A stretch of 29,959 nucleotides of DNA from SIG644 sp045613985 (GCA_045613985.1 JAZLCA010000052.1:1-29959); one strand, 5' to 3'; shown: positions 7,723 to 16,888, counted from the stretch's first letter. A program made the numbers and translations. The notes: generated from the sequence alone by a model not told the origin.

Positions 7723-8466
7723 TTATACTTTTCTAAGACGGAACTTATATTCCTTGCGGATATTGCCATCCTCATCAAGGTCATCTTCATAGGTATAATC
7801 CACCAGTTTGAAAACACCCTGATAGTAGTATTCTTCTGCGGAGAATTTGATGATCAGATGAAACACTTTGCCGTTCTTTTCGGCATTAATAATTTCCTTG
7901 TTACGCGCGGTTAATTTCTGATCGCCAGTTCTTCCCTCGCCAGAAAAGATGTAATCACCATTTGTATCCCACTTATCGTGGTAAACGAAATGTTCACCAG
8001 ACTGATTCACAGAAGAAATCAGAACAACGGAATCATCGGTCGGATTACACCCTCTGCCAAATCCCGAAATGCGAATACCAAATTTAGCCTCAACCTGCTG
8101 ATATGTATAAACTTCGTCGGTGTCAAGGTGTTCAGCGTGATAACCGCCATCAAATCCGCCAACGATTTTTGCTCTTTTAACTGCTGCATCGGCAATACTC
8201 TTTTCGGCTTCTTCTTCGGCCTTTTTTGCTGCCGCGGCCGCTGCTTTTGCCGCCTTTGCTTCTTCAATAGCATTTAACATAAGTTCACGCGTTTCATCAT
8301 CTTGAAACTTTACGCTCTTAATAAAAATCTCCATGGAGAATTTCTTTACTGCACCGCCGAAATCAACAGTTACAATCTCTCCGTCAACAGCAACAATAAT
8401 GCCTTCACCATTTCCTCTGAAACCGCCCTGAGTAACTTTGCGTCCAATTAAAGAATTAACGTTCAT
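7723..8466 (-). CDS. SRA-like modified-DNA reader domain protein
   Basis: A 247-aa protein from the ATG at 8466 (GGAGG eight bases upstream). Residues 5-45 form a small beta-rich segment (IGRKVTQGGFRGNGEG...) like a KOW/Tudor barrel. Residues 60-100 are an Ala/Lys/Glu helix. Residues about 130-247 resemble the SRA-like domain of ScoMcrA-type restriction enzymes, with the diagnostic SGFGRG, VVLISSV, HDKWDTNGDYIFSGEG, GDQKL and EDGNIRKEYKF patches. SRA domains bind and flip modified bases such as 5-methylcytosine; related enzymes fuse this domain to a nuclease. Here no nuclease is fused, but the next gene encodes one. Its role is probably target recognition. Family resemblance is from memory of motif patterns, so the modified base recognised is unknown. 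Confidence 0.68.
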   Translation of the reverse strand: MNVNSLIGRKVTQGGFRGNGEGIIVAVDGEIVTVDFGGAVKKFSMEIFIKSVKFQDDETRELMLNAIEEAKAAKAAAAAAKKAEEEAEKSIADAAVKRAKIVGGFDGGYHAEHLDTDEVYTYQQVEAKFGIRISGFGRGCNPTDDSVVLISSVNQSGEHFVYHDKWDTNGDYIFSGEGRTGDQKLTARNKEIINAEKNGKVFHLIIKFSAEEYYYQGVFKLVDYTYEDDLDEDGNIRKEYKFRLRKV

Positions 8467-8485
8467 TCTGTCTTCCTCCACCGTC

Positions 8486-8959
8486 TTATATTTCGTGAAT
8501 TTCGTAACCAAAAGATTTTGCTAAAATCACAAAAGCTTTGATGTTATCCTTGCCCCACTGGTTTGACACCACAACCGCTGTTCCATCGGCCAGCGTTATT
8601 GTATCTTCATCTTTGTAGAAATAACGAATCTGTTTCTGCTGCTCAATATCCGATTTCATTCTAACTACGCCAAATGAGCCCTGGAGCTTATCGTAAAATA
8701 CATCACGAAGCTCATCGAAGGTGATTCCGGAGTGCTCAGAAACATACTTTTTAACAACCTCTAAAACAAGTCTGTTTTTCAAGCAGGTACGACCGTCAAT
8801 GATATACTTTGTTTTATCTCTGGTCTTGGGCTCTGCACCTTCGTTTCCGGTAGCATTGGAAGAAAACTGCTGTGCGATGATTTTCTCAAGCCGTTCGGTC
8901 TTTTCTTCCAAAAGCGAAATGCGATCCAAAAGCTCAACAATTACTCTATCATAATTCAT
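8486..8959 (-). CDS. Hypothetical protein with N-terminal coiled coil
   Basis: A 157-aa protein. The ATG at 8959 is preferred (AAAGGG nine bases upstream); the frame also has an ATG at 8968 and a TTG at 8977. Residues 1-32 form a heptad-like coiled coil (LLDRISLLEEKTERLEKII), then a disordered linker, then a compact domain with a helical part resembling a winged helix (residues about 60-95) and a C-terminal strand-rich end (TITLADGTAVVVSNQWG). I do not recognise the family. It is the first gene of the three-gene unit with the SRA-like protein and PD-(D/E)XK nuclease, 19 bases upstream of the former. An oligomerisation or DNA-binding accessory role is possible. Confidence 0.65.
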   Translation of the reverse strand: MNYDRVIVELLDRISLLEEKTERLEKIIAQQFSSNATGNEGAEPKTRDKTKYIIDGRTCLKNRLVLEVVKKYVSEHSGITFDELRDVFYDKLQGSFGVVRMKSDIEQQKQIRYFYKDEDTITLADGTAVVVSNQWGKDNIKAFVILAKSFGYEIHEI

Positions 8960-8990
8960 AAAATACATCCCTTTCAATCAGTTCTCCTAT

Positions 8991-9019
8991 ATTATAGCAC
9001 AACAATTTTGATTTGTAAA
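8991..9019 (-). promoter_or_regulatory. Sigma-A promoter for the SRA/nuclease unit
   Basis: On the minus strand TTTACA (9014-9019) and a perfect TATAAT (8991-8996) are 17 bases apart, about 30 bases upstream of the first gene. It lies immediately after the terminator of the preceding unit, so the three-gene unit is independently transcribed. Confidence 0.82.
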
Positions 9020-9060
9020 GATATTCCGTGATATTTCTTGATATTTATTTTCAAAGGCAC

Positions 9061-9095
9061 AAAAACGGCACCGCAACATTACTGCTGCGATGCCG
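9061..9095 (-). terminator. Intrinsic terminator after DUF6809, repeat of that at 7059
   Basis: Same hairpin as at 7059-7093 (stem 9066-9075 with 9086-9095, five T residues on the minus strand at 9061-9065). It begins seven bases after the stop of the DUF6809 gene and would close the long defence transcript before the next promoter. Confidence 0.78.
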
Positions 9096-9102
9096 TCTGC
9101 TG

Positions 9103-9399
9103 TTAAGTAAGTTTCGGATCTGTAATGTCGCTGGTGCTGATCATTGCTTCCACCGCTAGCCGCATGCCGAGTTTGAATCCGATCGTAAAGGCTGATAGCT
9201 CGTTGGCATCGTTGAGCTCCGACGCACAGTCTTTGAATTTGATGAACGTCTCCTGCTGCGCCTGTGTCAGCGTTTCTGTTAATGTTTCTTCATTCCGTGT
9301 CAGTAGTTGGAGCAGATGTGAATACGTGCCTCCACGAACGATGTCCCGGTCTACAGGCTCGATATTGCCGTAATACAGTTCTTCTATAATACTTCGCAT
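9103..9399 (-). CDS. DUF6809-like small protein
   Basis: A 98-aa protein beginning MRSIIEELYYGNIEP, the typical opening of DUF6809 proteins common on clostridial mobile elements. The remainder is helical with an acidic middle and a conserved-looking FTIGFKLGMRLAVEAM helix. The ATG at 9399 has AAAGGAGGTG five bases upstream, which decides against the GTG ten codons earlier. Function is unknown. It is the last gene before a terminator. The gap to the upstream DUF5677 gene is about 100 bases, so an own promoter is possible. Confidence 0.75.
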   Translation of the reverse strand: MRSIIEELYYGNIEPVDRDIVRGGTYSHLLQLLTRNEETLTETLTQAQQETFIKFKDCASELNDANELSAFTIGFKLGMRLAVEAMISTSDITDPKLT

Positions 9400-9501
9400 G
9401 TCGCCACCTCCTTTGGCAGGGACACACAATACCAGAATGTACCGGCAATATCCAGATGAAAAGTGGTTTGTTAGCAGTTAAGTAGCAATTAACGAAAAAG
9501 G

Positions 9502-10311
9502 TCAATCAGTATAAATTTCTTCCTCATGCTCGATAAATCGATGAAAAATGGATTCCAATTCATCGGTTACATCATCAAAATCCTCAGACACAGAATCCCA
9601 ACAATATCCGGTAACCATACGATACAGGTTGATGTACATATCAATGAACATAGTCATCATATCGCCAACAAAAACCGAACTATGCATTTTCATATAAAAC
9701 GATGTGCCGTGTGAATAGTCACTCAGCATCCGGAAACCATGATATTCCACATTTCCTTCTTCGCCAATCAGTTTGCAGATATTCTCAAAAGTGAACTGCT
9801 TATTGTCATTGATTCTATACGTCCACCCGTATGGTTCTTGGATATATGCCTTTCTCCTACCGGGTTGCTTAATATAAAAGTCATCTTGGATTTCCAAATC
9901 CTTATACAGGCTATGAAGCATGTCCACTTTACTTTGTGATGGCGTACGCTTCGCTTTATAGATAGCGCTTCGGTAAGAATATGCCCAATAATACTTCCAC
10001 AAGTCATTATTGTTAACGATAAGATCTAAGCAAACGAGATTTTCCAGAACGGACCTGTTAATCATTTTAACGGCATGAAAATGCCCCAGCAGCACATTGT
10101 CATACGCCATTTTGCTGTAGTCAACTATTGTTTTTGCAAACGAGTAGCATATCCCTTCATATGACCAAGTGTTGCCCACCGTTTGCTTTTCCAGCGTTTC
10201 TTCTGAAATGTCTATTAATCGTTTTATCAATTTTACTTCGCGCTGATATTCACACAAAGCGCAAGCATTATAGTCATTTCCATATAAATCTCTTTTGTTT
10301 ATATAGCCCAT
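9502..10311 (-). CDS. DUF5677-like protein
   Basis: A 269-aa all-helical protein. It has a CALC cysteine pair near residues 17-20, a central helical bundle with RSVLENLVCLDLIVN (about residues 86-100), and a YHGFRMLSDYSHGTS segment (about 190-205). This arrangement, an Arg/Glu helix followed by a downstream Ser/His patch, resembles DUF5677/DUF5678-type proteins often found in defence islands. No catalytic assignment is made. The C-terminus is acidic. The gene begins 55 bases after the end of the extended nuclease-helicase reading frame, on the same strand, with only a weak ribosome binding site. Family assignment is moderate. Confidence 0.6.
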   Translation of the reverse strand: MGYINKRDLYGNDYNACALCEYQREVKLIKRLIDISEETLEKQTVGNTWSYEGICYSFAKTIVDYSKMAYDNVLLGHFHAVKMINRSVLENLVCLDLIVNNNDLWKYYWAYSYRSAIYKAKRTPSQSKVDMLHSLYKDLEIQDDFYIKQPGRRKAYIQEPYGWTYRINDNKQFTFENICKLIGEEGNVEYHGFRMLSDYSHGTSFYMKMHSSVFVGDMMTMFIDMYINLYRMVTGYCWDSVSEDFDDVTDELESIFHRFIEHEEEIYTD

Positions 10312-10366
10312 TCTTACTCAACCTTATATTCTGTTCGATAAACCTTGTCTTATCGGGATAGGTGGA

Positions 10367-12343
10367 TTAAATGTTTTGAATTCCAATTTCCTTCAAATAC
10401 CCATAGATGCCATCGTACCACTCACGTTTGCGGGTCTGGTCCTCATCGCTGCCTGCTGGCACGAAGATTGCCATGCCCTGGCGGGCGCGGGTAAGTAGTA
10501 CGCGGTAGGCGTTCTTCAAATACAGCCGACGTTCCTCGGAACTTACATTTGTCCAACGATTACCGACGAAATTGTTATAAGTCCATTCGCCATTAACGTA
10601 GCGGTAGTCTGCATCCCAAGCAACGACGGAATAGTCCAGCTACAGGCCCTGAATATCAAACTCACTCACCACATCCTCCAACATATAGCTAGAACGGACG
10701 TCTTCTTTACCATTCAAGAACCAGTTAGCTACGGAAATCTCATTCTTCACAAAGATGCCTTCCGGCTTCAAACGCAATGCGCCGCTGCTGGCGAGCAAGC
10801 CATAACGGGTAGTGCCCTGGCAGTGATCGCGCACCCAATCTTTCGCTTTGTTCAAATCGCGGGTGATCACGATCGGATATTTATCCCTAATACGCTGATA
10901 GAGCGCTTTCGCTTCATCAGTATCAGCATCCAACACAGCTTTTACAAACGCTGCCAGATCCGGAGTCCTAAAAGAACGCACCGATGTTGCCAGATGAAGC
11001 TCGTCCCTCTCAAAAGTATGAAGGCCATCCATCATGCTGCTCCAGCTTCTACCGCGACGGTATTCATCATCGTTGAGCTGAGGTGTGATATATACATCCC
11101 AATCCGGGAATGCACGACGCAGCGAATCAAACCATTCAGGCAGACCTGCCTCACCGGTATTAATTTCCTGGCCGCCACCAACCAAGCAAATGACAACCGC
11201 CCAGTCCTGATGACGATCCATGGTGCTGATCAAAAACTCCGGTTCGCTATACGGGAAAGGAGATACGCCCTTCTTGGTGGCCATGAACTTTTCAATCATA
11301 TCCTGCGTCCATGCACGCTGCGCCTCGTCGAAGATAGCAACGCGCTCCGGCGGAATATTATTGTTACCAACGAAAGAATCGCGGTACTTATGAATGATTT
11401 GAATAAACGCAGATGTGCTACGCAAGGCATCTGCTTTAGAAACGCGATTACCGCGCTGCTTTTCCTGCTCCACCTTATCACGAGCGAGAGCTTCCTGCAG
11501 CACCGTCACCAACGGGAAGTTGCCGGAGAGGAACACCGCGTGTTCGCCCTGCTGGGCATTGGATCGCTGAATGGCAATATTCAAACCAACCAAGGTCTTA
11601 CCCGCGCCGGGAACGCCAGTCACAAAGCAGATGGACTTTCTGCCATTGGCCTTGCTGTGATCAATGATCCGGTTGATCTCATCGGTGGTAACCGTCAGAT
11701 TCTCCGCACCTGCGTCACTGCGGGTGATATCATGAACGTTATGGCCGCGATACAAAGCCTGTGCAGCCTCTACGATTGTGGGCGTAGGAAGGTACTCAGA
11801 ATTCTCCCATGCCACGTAGTCGAAAGCAGGCTCCTGGTACCGATTTGCGATATGTTCAATGGAGATACCCAGATTCTGAGCGTTACAACGAATCGGCTCC
11901 ACAACGCGATCACGCACAGTCATCACATTCTGATAGCGTGGTGCCTTCGTAGACACCATGATCGGCACCAGTAGCTTGTTATGGCTCTCCTTCTGGAAAT
12001 TGCGCAGATCCAGCGCGTAATCGTACACCTGATCGTATGTAGACTGCCGGTACTCCGTATCGCCACACTTGAACTCCAGGAGGAAGACGATATTCTTGTA
12101 AAGTACCACCACGTCTACGCGCTTGCCCATTCTGGGAATTGTGTATTCAAAAATGATCCTACCTTCCGAAAATGCGCGCAGCTGATCCTTGAGAATCTGA
12201 ACTTCAGATTCCCAAGTGTTGCTTTGCTGGATCGTCGTCTCCGCAGAAATATCATTGGAGTGGATGATACCAAGAATTTCGCTGCTCGACTGCTGAAGGA
12301 ACTCCGCAATCGACGCAGAATAGTAGGATCTCAAATTACGCAT
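10367..12343 (-). pseudogene. Nuclease-helicase (DUF2075), interrupted by an in-frame amber codon
   Basis: The full frame would encode 658 residues. An N-terminal PD-(D/E)XK nuclease domain (D77 in GKRVDVVVL, E90 and K92 in FLLEFK) precedes an SF1 helicase of the DUF2075 type: Walker A GVPGAGKT (243-250), motif II DEAQRAW (339-345), then motif V near SEFDIQGL (560-567). Codon 568 (10640-10642) is TAG where a Glu (QGLELD) is expected; GAG to TAG is one base. Beyond it 90 codons remain open, including the motif VI-like LLTRARQGMAIFVP. The truncated 567-aa product would lack motif VI and probably helicase activity. The downstream part shows no further decay, so the lesion is recent, or suppressed, or a sequencing error. 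It lies 15 bases after the DUF3800 gene in the defence operon. The ATG at 12343 has GAGGT upstream. Confidence 0.85.
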
Positions 12344-12358
12344 AGTGGGTACCTCGTA

Positions 12359-13705
12359 TTAATCTTCTTCATCATGAGCCTTATCAAAGTATTCTCCTAC
12401 TTTTTCAATAAGGCAACAGACCTCAGTCTGTGAAAACACGTTTGATTTCTGTGCAAAGAACATGTTCTTATCGGTGCTCTTTTTCATAATCCGATGCAAC
12501 AAAGCCAGGTTTCTTTTTTGCTGCTCACTAAGTGTTCCTATCATCGGAACAAATTCCTCCACCGTAACTCGATTGGCGAACGTGAAGAACGATGCCATGA
12601 TGCCAGCCACGATATCACACAGTTGCAGCCATTTTGAATCGTGTGATTTTTCGAAGCGGAACGCTGCTCGATTAAACAAAAATTCGCCATCTATAGGTGT
12701 ACTCTCCAGCACTTCTTGCACTTCGGATATCTCATCAAAAATGTGTGTACTGCCCTGGAAGATTCCCATTCTCGACATGTAATCAGCAGCAAAACCATCG
12801 ATTAGTATATGATCCTCATTGTCAACGAGAAACGGCACATCTTCCTTTTTGCCAGACGACTTAAGCTCCTGGCACAGGAATTCCAACAAGAATTCATCTT
12901 CAACATCATCCGGAACGATGTTTTCTATCCAGTCTACCATTGCAAAACAATAATCTTTGATTATGTCGGGATCGATGTTGGGATAATTGTATTGAGCTAA
13001 AAGCGGAAGAACGTATTCCTCATCACGTTTGGCGTATTTAAAAAGTACATTTTTAATTTCGTTGTGATACACCGGAACCGACAAAACAGAATCCACGATA
13101 TCCACCAGCGAATAGTAAAGCAGGTTAATTGCGCTCCAGTGAATGTATAGATTGTCTACCGACAGCATATCTGTTAGTACCGATTCAACTTTTGCTGAAT
13201 CTAATGCATGCAGAAATTTATGTGCTCCTTCAGAAACTTTTCCGATCAGATGCTTCAGTTTTACATCGGTAATAGATTTTTGTAATTGCAGCTTTGAAAA
13301 AACAGCATCAATATCCATAGGCGATTCTGTTCCTTCAAAGGCGACTCCAGCAAGAACGTAATCTTCGGTGTAATCTACATTCAAATCACCGTCCGCATCT
13401 TTGAATTTGAATTTTAGACAGTTATTACTTTCGTCGTAGTACATAGTGTAGTGGTTGAAAACACCATCCAAAAAACATAGGATATTTTCGTCATCGACGC
13501 CCGAAAAATCACGAATAAACCAGTGCACTATGCGGTAAGATATGGAATTATCTAACGCCCACTGAATAAACTCTGTATCTATGATTCCTTTATGGGCATT
13601 ATTGTAGCGAGCCACCAACGATAACTCTCGCTGAATTCCTTCGCTTTCGTTTGCAAACATCGGAAATTCAGCTGTTGTTAACGGGCGATTGGCAATATTC
13701 AGCAT
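12359..13705 (-). CDS. DUF3800-like protein next to Argonaute
   Basis: A 448-aa protein. The ATG at 13705 is preferred (AGGGGGTG five bases upstream); an ATG at 13726 directly after the Argonaute stop is an alternative. The features fit DUF3800, a family with an RNase H-like fold: MYYDESNN (residues 88-95, with D91 and E92), a strand DYVLAGVAFEG (115-125), and the late WLQLCDIVAGIMA helix (about 359-371, D364). Between them is a long helical insert. The three acidic positions could form a metal site, making it a candidate nuclease. It is tightly linked to the SIR2-Argonaute gene (21-base gap), suggesting joint function. The length exceeds most DUF3800 proteins (about 250 aa). Family assignment rests on two motifs. 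Confidence 0.6.
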   Translation of the reverse strand: MLNIANRPLTTAEFPMFANESEGIQRELSLVARYNNAHKGIIDTEFIQWALDNSISYRIVHWFIRDFSGVDDENILCFLDGVFNHYTMYYDESNNCLKFKFKDADGDLNVDYTEDYVLAGVAFEGTESPMDIDAVFSKLQLQKSITDVKLKHLIGKVSEGAHKFLHALDSAKVESVLTDMLSVDNLYIHWSAINLLYYSLVDIVDSVLSVPVYHNEIKNVLFKYAKRDEEYVLPLLAQYNYPNIDPDIIKDYCFAMVDWIENIVPDDVEDEFLLEFLCQELKSSGKKEDVPFLVDNEDHILIDGFAADYMSRMGIFQGSTHIFDEISEVQEVLESTPIDGEFLFNRAAFRFEKSHDSKWLQLCDIVAGIMASFFTFANRVTVEEFVPMIGTLSEQQKRNLALLHRIMKKSTDKNMFFAQKSNVFSQTEVCCLIEKVGEYFDKAHDEED

Positions 13706-13726
13706 GTGCACACCCCCTGCTATCAT

Positions 13727-16700
13727 CTACATGAAATAGCGGTAATCGTAAAGGGATCCTTCACAATGTGATAATAACCAGCCTACACGCGCGATTTCAT
13801 TGGACGATTCTATCGTACATGGAAGCTTCGAATACAGGTTAAAACTATTCCAATTCATTTTTGACAATCCAAGAATCTCGGTGGCAATTTGAGCCATGTC
13901 ACTGGAACCGTAATGTCGCACCACCTTCAAAGGTAGCGGAACGGTTTTTCCGCCCTGGAAATACTTGAAATTGGGGTTGCGTACAGAAGGTGCGATACCA
14001 TGTGTATATAGATACATAGTGTTTTCAGTGATCGGGAAGCACATACCACGACGAACAGGAAAACCATCAACATCGGTATGGCTTGGGTTAAGTGCAAAAC
14101 ACTTTAAGTCATCTTCATATGATATTTCAATCAAGTCGATGCTTTTAACGCCTGCGCTTAACAGGCTTTCCACCAATCCCTTGATTTCTTCTTTTCGGAA
14201 AGGTGTTCGTTTATGGATAACAACGCGCTTAGGTGTTTCGGAAAATGAATTATGGAACAAGTCCTTGATTGTTAATCCAAGCCGGTATGCCTCATCTTCG
14301 GACAGGTAGGGGTTGTCCTTTCTATCAAACTGAACATCGTGAATTTTGGAAAGGCGGTATTTCATTCCTTGTCCGTCAGAGGAATAAATATGGCTGCATC
14401 CAACAACGACATTGTTTTTATTTGCACCGCGCATTACGCTGTATCCAATTCCAGCAAACGCAGTATCAGGCTGTGTACCAGTGATTGTCCATGGAATTCT
14501 ACCTGATTTAACGTATAGCGCAAGCGACAATGCCCACATTATCTGGCAATGCAGTTCGCTATCAATCGTTTTTTGACGAACAAACTGCGTGGCTACTTGT
14601 CGCTGTGCCGCGTATGCTTTCACATAATCATGCAAATCAAACTTTTCAGAATCACGAGAGTATGACGTAAAAACCTCATATTCCTTTGGAATATAAATCA
14701 AAATGGCATCGACAGACTGTGCGCTTAATTGATCGATTTTCCGGGTAATAGCTTTACCGAACTCCACCGCTGCTGAACAAACATCTGGAACGTTTGTTGA
14801 ACTAATGCTTTGCCACTTGTCTGAAGTGGGATTCGGCAAATCGAGCCCAGTTTTAAAGGCTTGGTAGAATCCCGGAAAAGACACAAGAAAATCAACGTTA
14901 TGCTTAGCGTCCGATCGTTGGTTCAGTCCGGCAATAAATCCAGAGAATGTACTCTCATGTCCTACTGGGCAGATAACTCCAGCCACAATTGAATGACGCA
15001 GCACACCATTGTTCATAGGATAATCAACCGGTGCATTGTTTATCAACCCTAACATCGGATGAAAATTTTCGGTAAAATTTCTTGAAGCAGTGTTGTAAAA
15101 ACGCAATTGTGGGTCCTTGTATTCTTTGCCGTGGAAAATTATTCTCTTAGACAGTTCCGGTTTAATACCTACATTTCTGGGTAGACCGTAATTAATTCCA
15201 AGCAATGCGCTACGCGCAACAACGACAAACTTAAACGGAGAAATTGAATTAATTGGATAATTTACCGTGAATCTATCGTTACCCAGTAGTTTACGTGCCC
15301 ACTTGACAATATAGGCACTTGTATTGGGGTTCGGCCGCCCGTTATTGATCGCTGCACTAAACCTGTCTGCAAACTGTTTCTTTTCTTCTTTTGACAGTTC
15401 CATATCGTCAGCATACATGTAGCTGGGCGCAAACGTCAAATACGAGTGCCTGCTATCAAATACTATTGATACACGGACTCCGCTAAAAGCAGTTAGGGTT
15501 TTACCGCCAATTTGATATTTTAGGACATCTTTCGTATCCCAGATTTTATCTTTTGAATATCCTAAATTATGCGCTTCAGCCATGATGCGTGTGACCGTTT
15601 TTAACAGCAATTCTTGCATGGTGCCGTTTCTGGCAACGAAGTCACGCGCAATTGGACATAGTTCGACAGAACCCTTTATCCTCGAAGAACAAACATCTTC
15701 GATCATTTCCTTTGCGCCCCAAGCATAAATCACATCTTTATAGGGTACAGCCATAATATCCCGTTTGTACAATTGGCGGCAAAAATCCCACGGTCTTTCT
15801 TTAGGCTCATAAGAAATCTCAAACTGATAGCACTGCGATGGGAAAGCAATAGGATATGCATTCGTACCGACGACCTTGTTTACCGGTTCTTCGGCCAACA
15901 AAAAGCCAACACTTTTTGGCTCCACAGCAATGGCCAGTGTTCTCTTTAGTTCATCTACTTTGGAAATAAAGCTTTTGTCGCCGCTCATACAATGGCGAGC
16001 AATAGAATACATCGCACTATCAAAGCCTGATGTAGGAATATAAAACGCTGTGCGACCACAGTCATTCGCATGGTTAATAAGCGCTGCAACCGGAGCCGGT
16101 GCATCTTGTCCGTAACCGCACCAAAACAGTTTGCCTGCTCCGCGCTCGCTGTACACCTGTGTTAACGCCTGCATCAAAGATTGATCCCGACCGCTGTATC
16201 CAAACACAATCAGATCACGGTTTGTCAATTCATGACGCAGTGCCTTAACAAGCTCGCCATCTTGCGAGTCAAGCTCCTGCTCCGTATTTTTCAGATCGCC
16301 GTATTTGTAATCTCCATGTAGAGCGACACACAGCAACTCACCAGCCACATCACCTCTATATATTCTGCCAGAGGTTTGTGCGGTGATTTCTATGGGAATC
16401 AGTGGGGTGTGTTGATGTGCGCATTTTGCCATAAGACCGTCAAAATTTGTGGTCCATACGCTCTTGATAATATTCCGTTGTGCCAGCATTGCTATCAGAT
16501 GATAGCCTAAACTCGGTTCTCGTCCAGCTATCAGTCCCTGGAAATATTTTCTGCGATCCTCAGGGATTGGATATGCCTTTTCAACAAAGAAAGAATATTC
16601 CTCGGCGCTGTTCTCGGTGGGGAATGAATTTTGCGCATCTATCCAACTTTGGATTACACGACGCACATTATCCTGTTTGGAGTTATCATACGTTCCTATC

Positions 16701-16870
16701 ATTCCAGGATTACGCGAAAGGAAGATTTCCTTTTTCCATTCCCAAATACAATCTGTTGCGGACTGAATACCGGATTCAACTGATGCACCCGCTCCAAGCA
16801 GAACAGAATGTGGCGTATCAATATTCTGTTTTAACGAACGCAAAAACTCATCCATTTGAAGTGTTTGCAT
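13727..16870 (-). CDS. SIR2-Argonaute fusion (short-type pAgo with degenerate PIWI)
   Basis: A 1047-aa protein, numbered from a GTG one codon upstream; the ATG at 16870 with AAAGGAGG before it is chosen. Residues 20-300 are a SIR2 domain: LLGAGAS (25-31), TTNFD (141-145, N143 and D145), catalytic-type H186 in LHGD, and FGYSGRD (224-230). Residues about 320-560 fit an APAZ-like linker. From about 570 the sequence resembles MID (PELSKRIIFHGKEY, HPMLGLINNAPVDY) and from about 715 PIWI (ILIYIPKEYE, YVKSGRIPWTI, LSKMNWNSFN, SKLPCTIES). PIWI catalytic Asp positions are replaced: FAGIGYS (806-812) and VIHKRTP (886-891), so slicing is unlikely. In related SPARSA systems guide-directed sensing activates NAD degradation by SIR2 and stops infected cells. 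It sits in a type I restriction operon. Confidence 0.82.
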   Translation of the reverse strand: MQTLQMDEFLRSLKQNIDTPHSVLLGAGASVESGIQSATDCIWEWKKEIFLSRNPGMIGTYDNSKQDNVRRVIQSWIDAQNSFPTENSAEEYSFFVEKAYPIPEDRRKYFQGLIAGREPSLGYHLIAMLAQRNIIKSVWTTNFDGLMAKCAHQHTPLIPIEITAQTSGRIYRGDVAGELLCVALHGDYKYGDLKNTEQELDSQDGELVKALRHELTNRDLIVFGYSGRDQSLMQALTQVYSERGAGKLFWCGYGQDAPAPVAALINHANDCGRTAFYIPTSGFDSAMYSIARHCMSGDKSFISKVDELKRTLAIAVEPKSVGFLLAEEPVNKVVGTNAYPIAFPSQCYQFEISYEPKERPWDFCRQLYKRDIMAVPYKDVIYAWGAKEMIEDVCSSRIKGSVELCPIARDFVARNGTMQELLLKTVTRIMAEAHNLGYSKDKIWDTKDVLKYQIGGKTLTAFSGVRVSIVFDSRHSYLTFAPSYMYADDMELSKEEKKQFADRFSAAINNGRPNPNTSAYIVKWARKLLGNDRFTVNYPINSISPFKFVVVARSALLGINYGLPRNVGIKPELSKRIIFHGKEYKDPQLRFYNTASRNFTENFHPMLGLINNAPVDYPMNNGVLRHSIVAGVICPVGHESTFSGFIAGLNQRSDAKHNVDFLVSFPGFYQAFKTGLDLPNPTSDKWQSISSTNVPDVCSAAVEFGKAITRKIDQLSAQSVDAILIYIPKEYEVFTSYSRDSEKFDLHDYVKAYAAQRQVATQFVRQKTIDSELHCQIMWALSLALYVKSGRIPWTITGTQPDTAFAGIGYSVMRGANKNNVVVGCSHIYSSDGQGMKYRLSKIHDVQFDRKDNPYLSEDEAYRLGLTIKDLFHNSFSETPKRVVIHKRTPFRKEEIKGLVESLLSAGVKSIDLIEISYEDDLKCFALNPSHTDVDGFPVRRGMCFPITENTMYLYTHGIAPSVRNPNFKYFQGGKTVPLPLKVVRHYGSSDMAQIATEILGLSKMNWNSFNLYSKLPCTIESSNEIARVGWLLSHCEGSLYDYRYFM

Positions 16871-16888
16871 CACTGATCCTCCTTTGTT

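Noticed and set aside
10823..11974. 383-codon plus-strand frame opposite the nuclease-helicase
   Set aside because: The minus strand encodes Walker motifs in order; this frame is a by-product of its codon usage.
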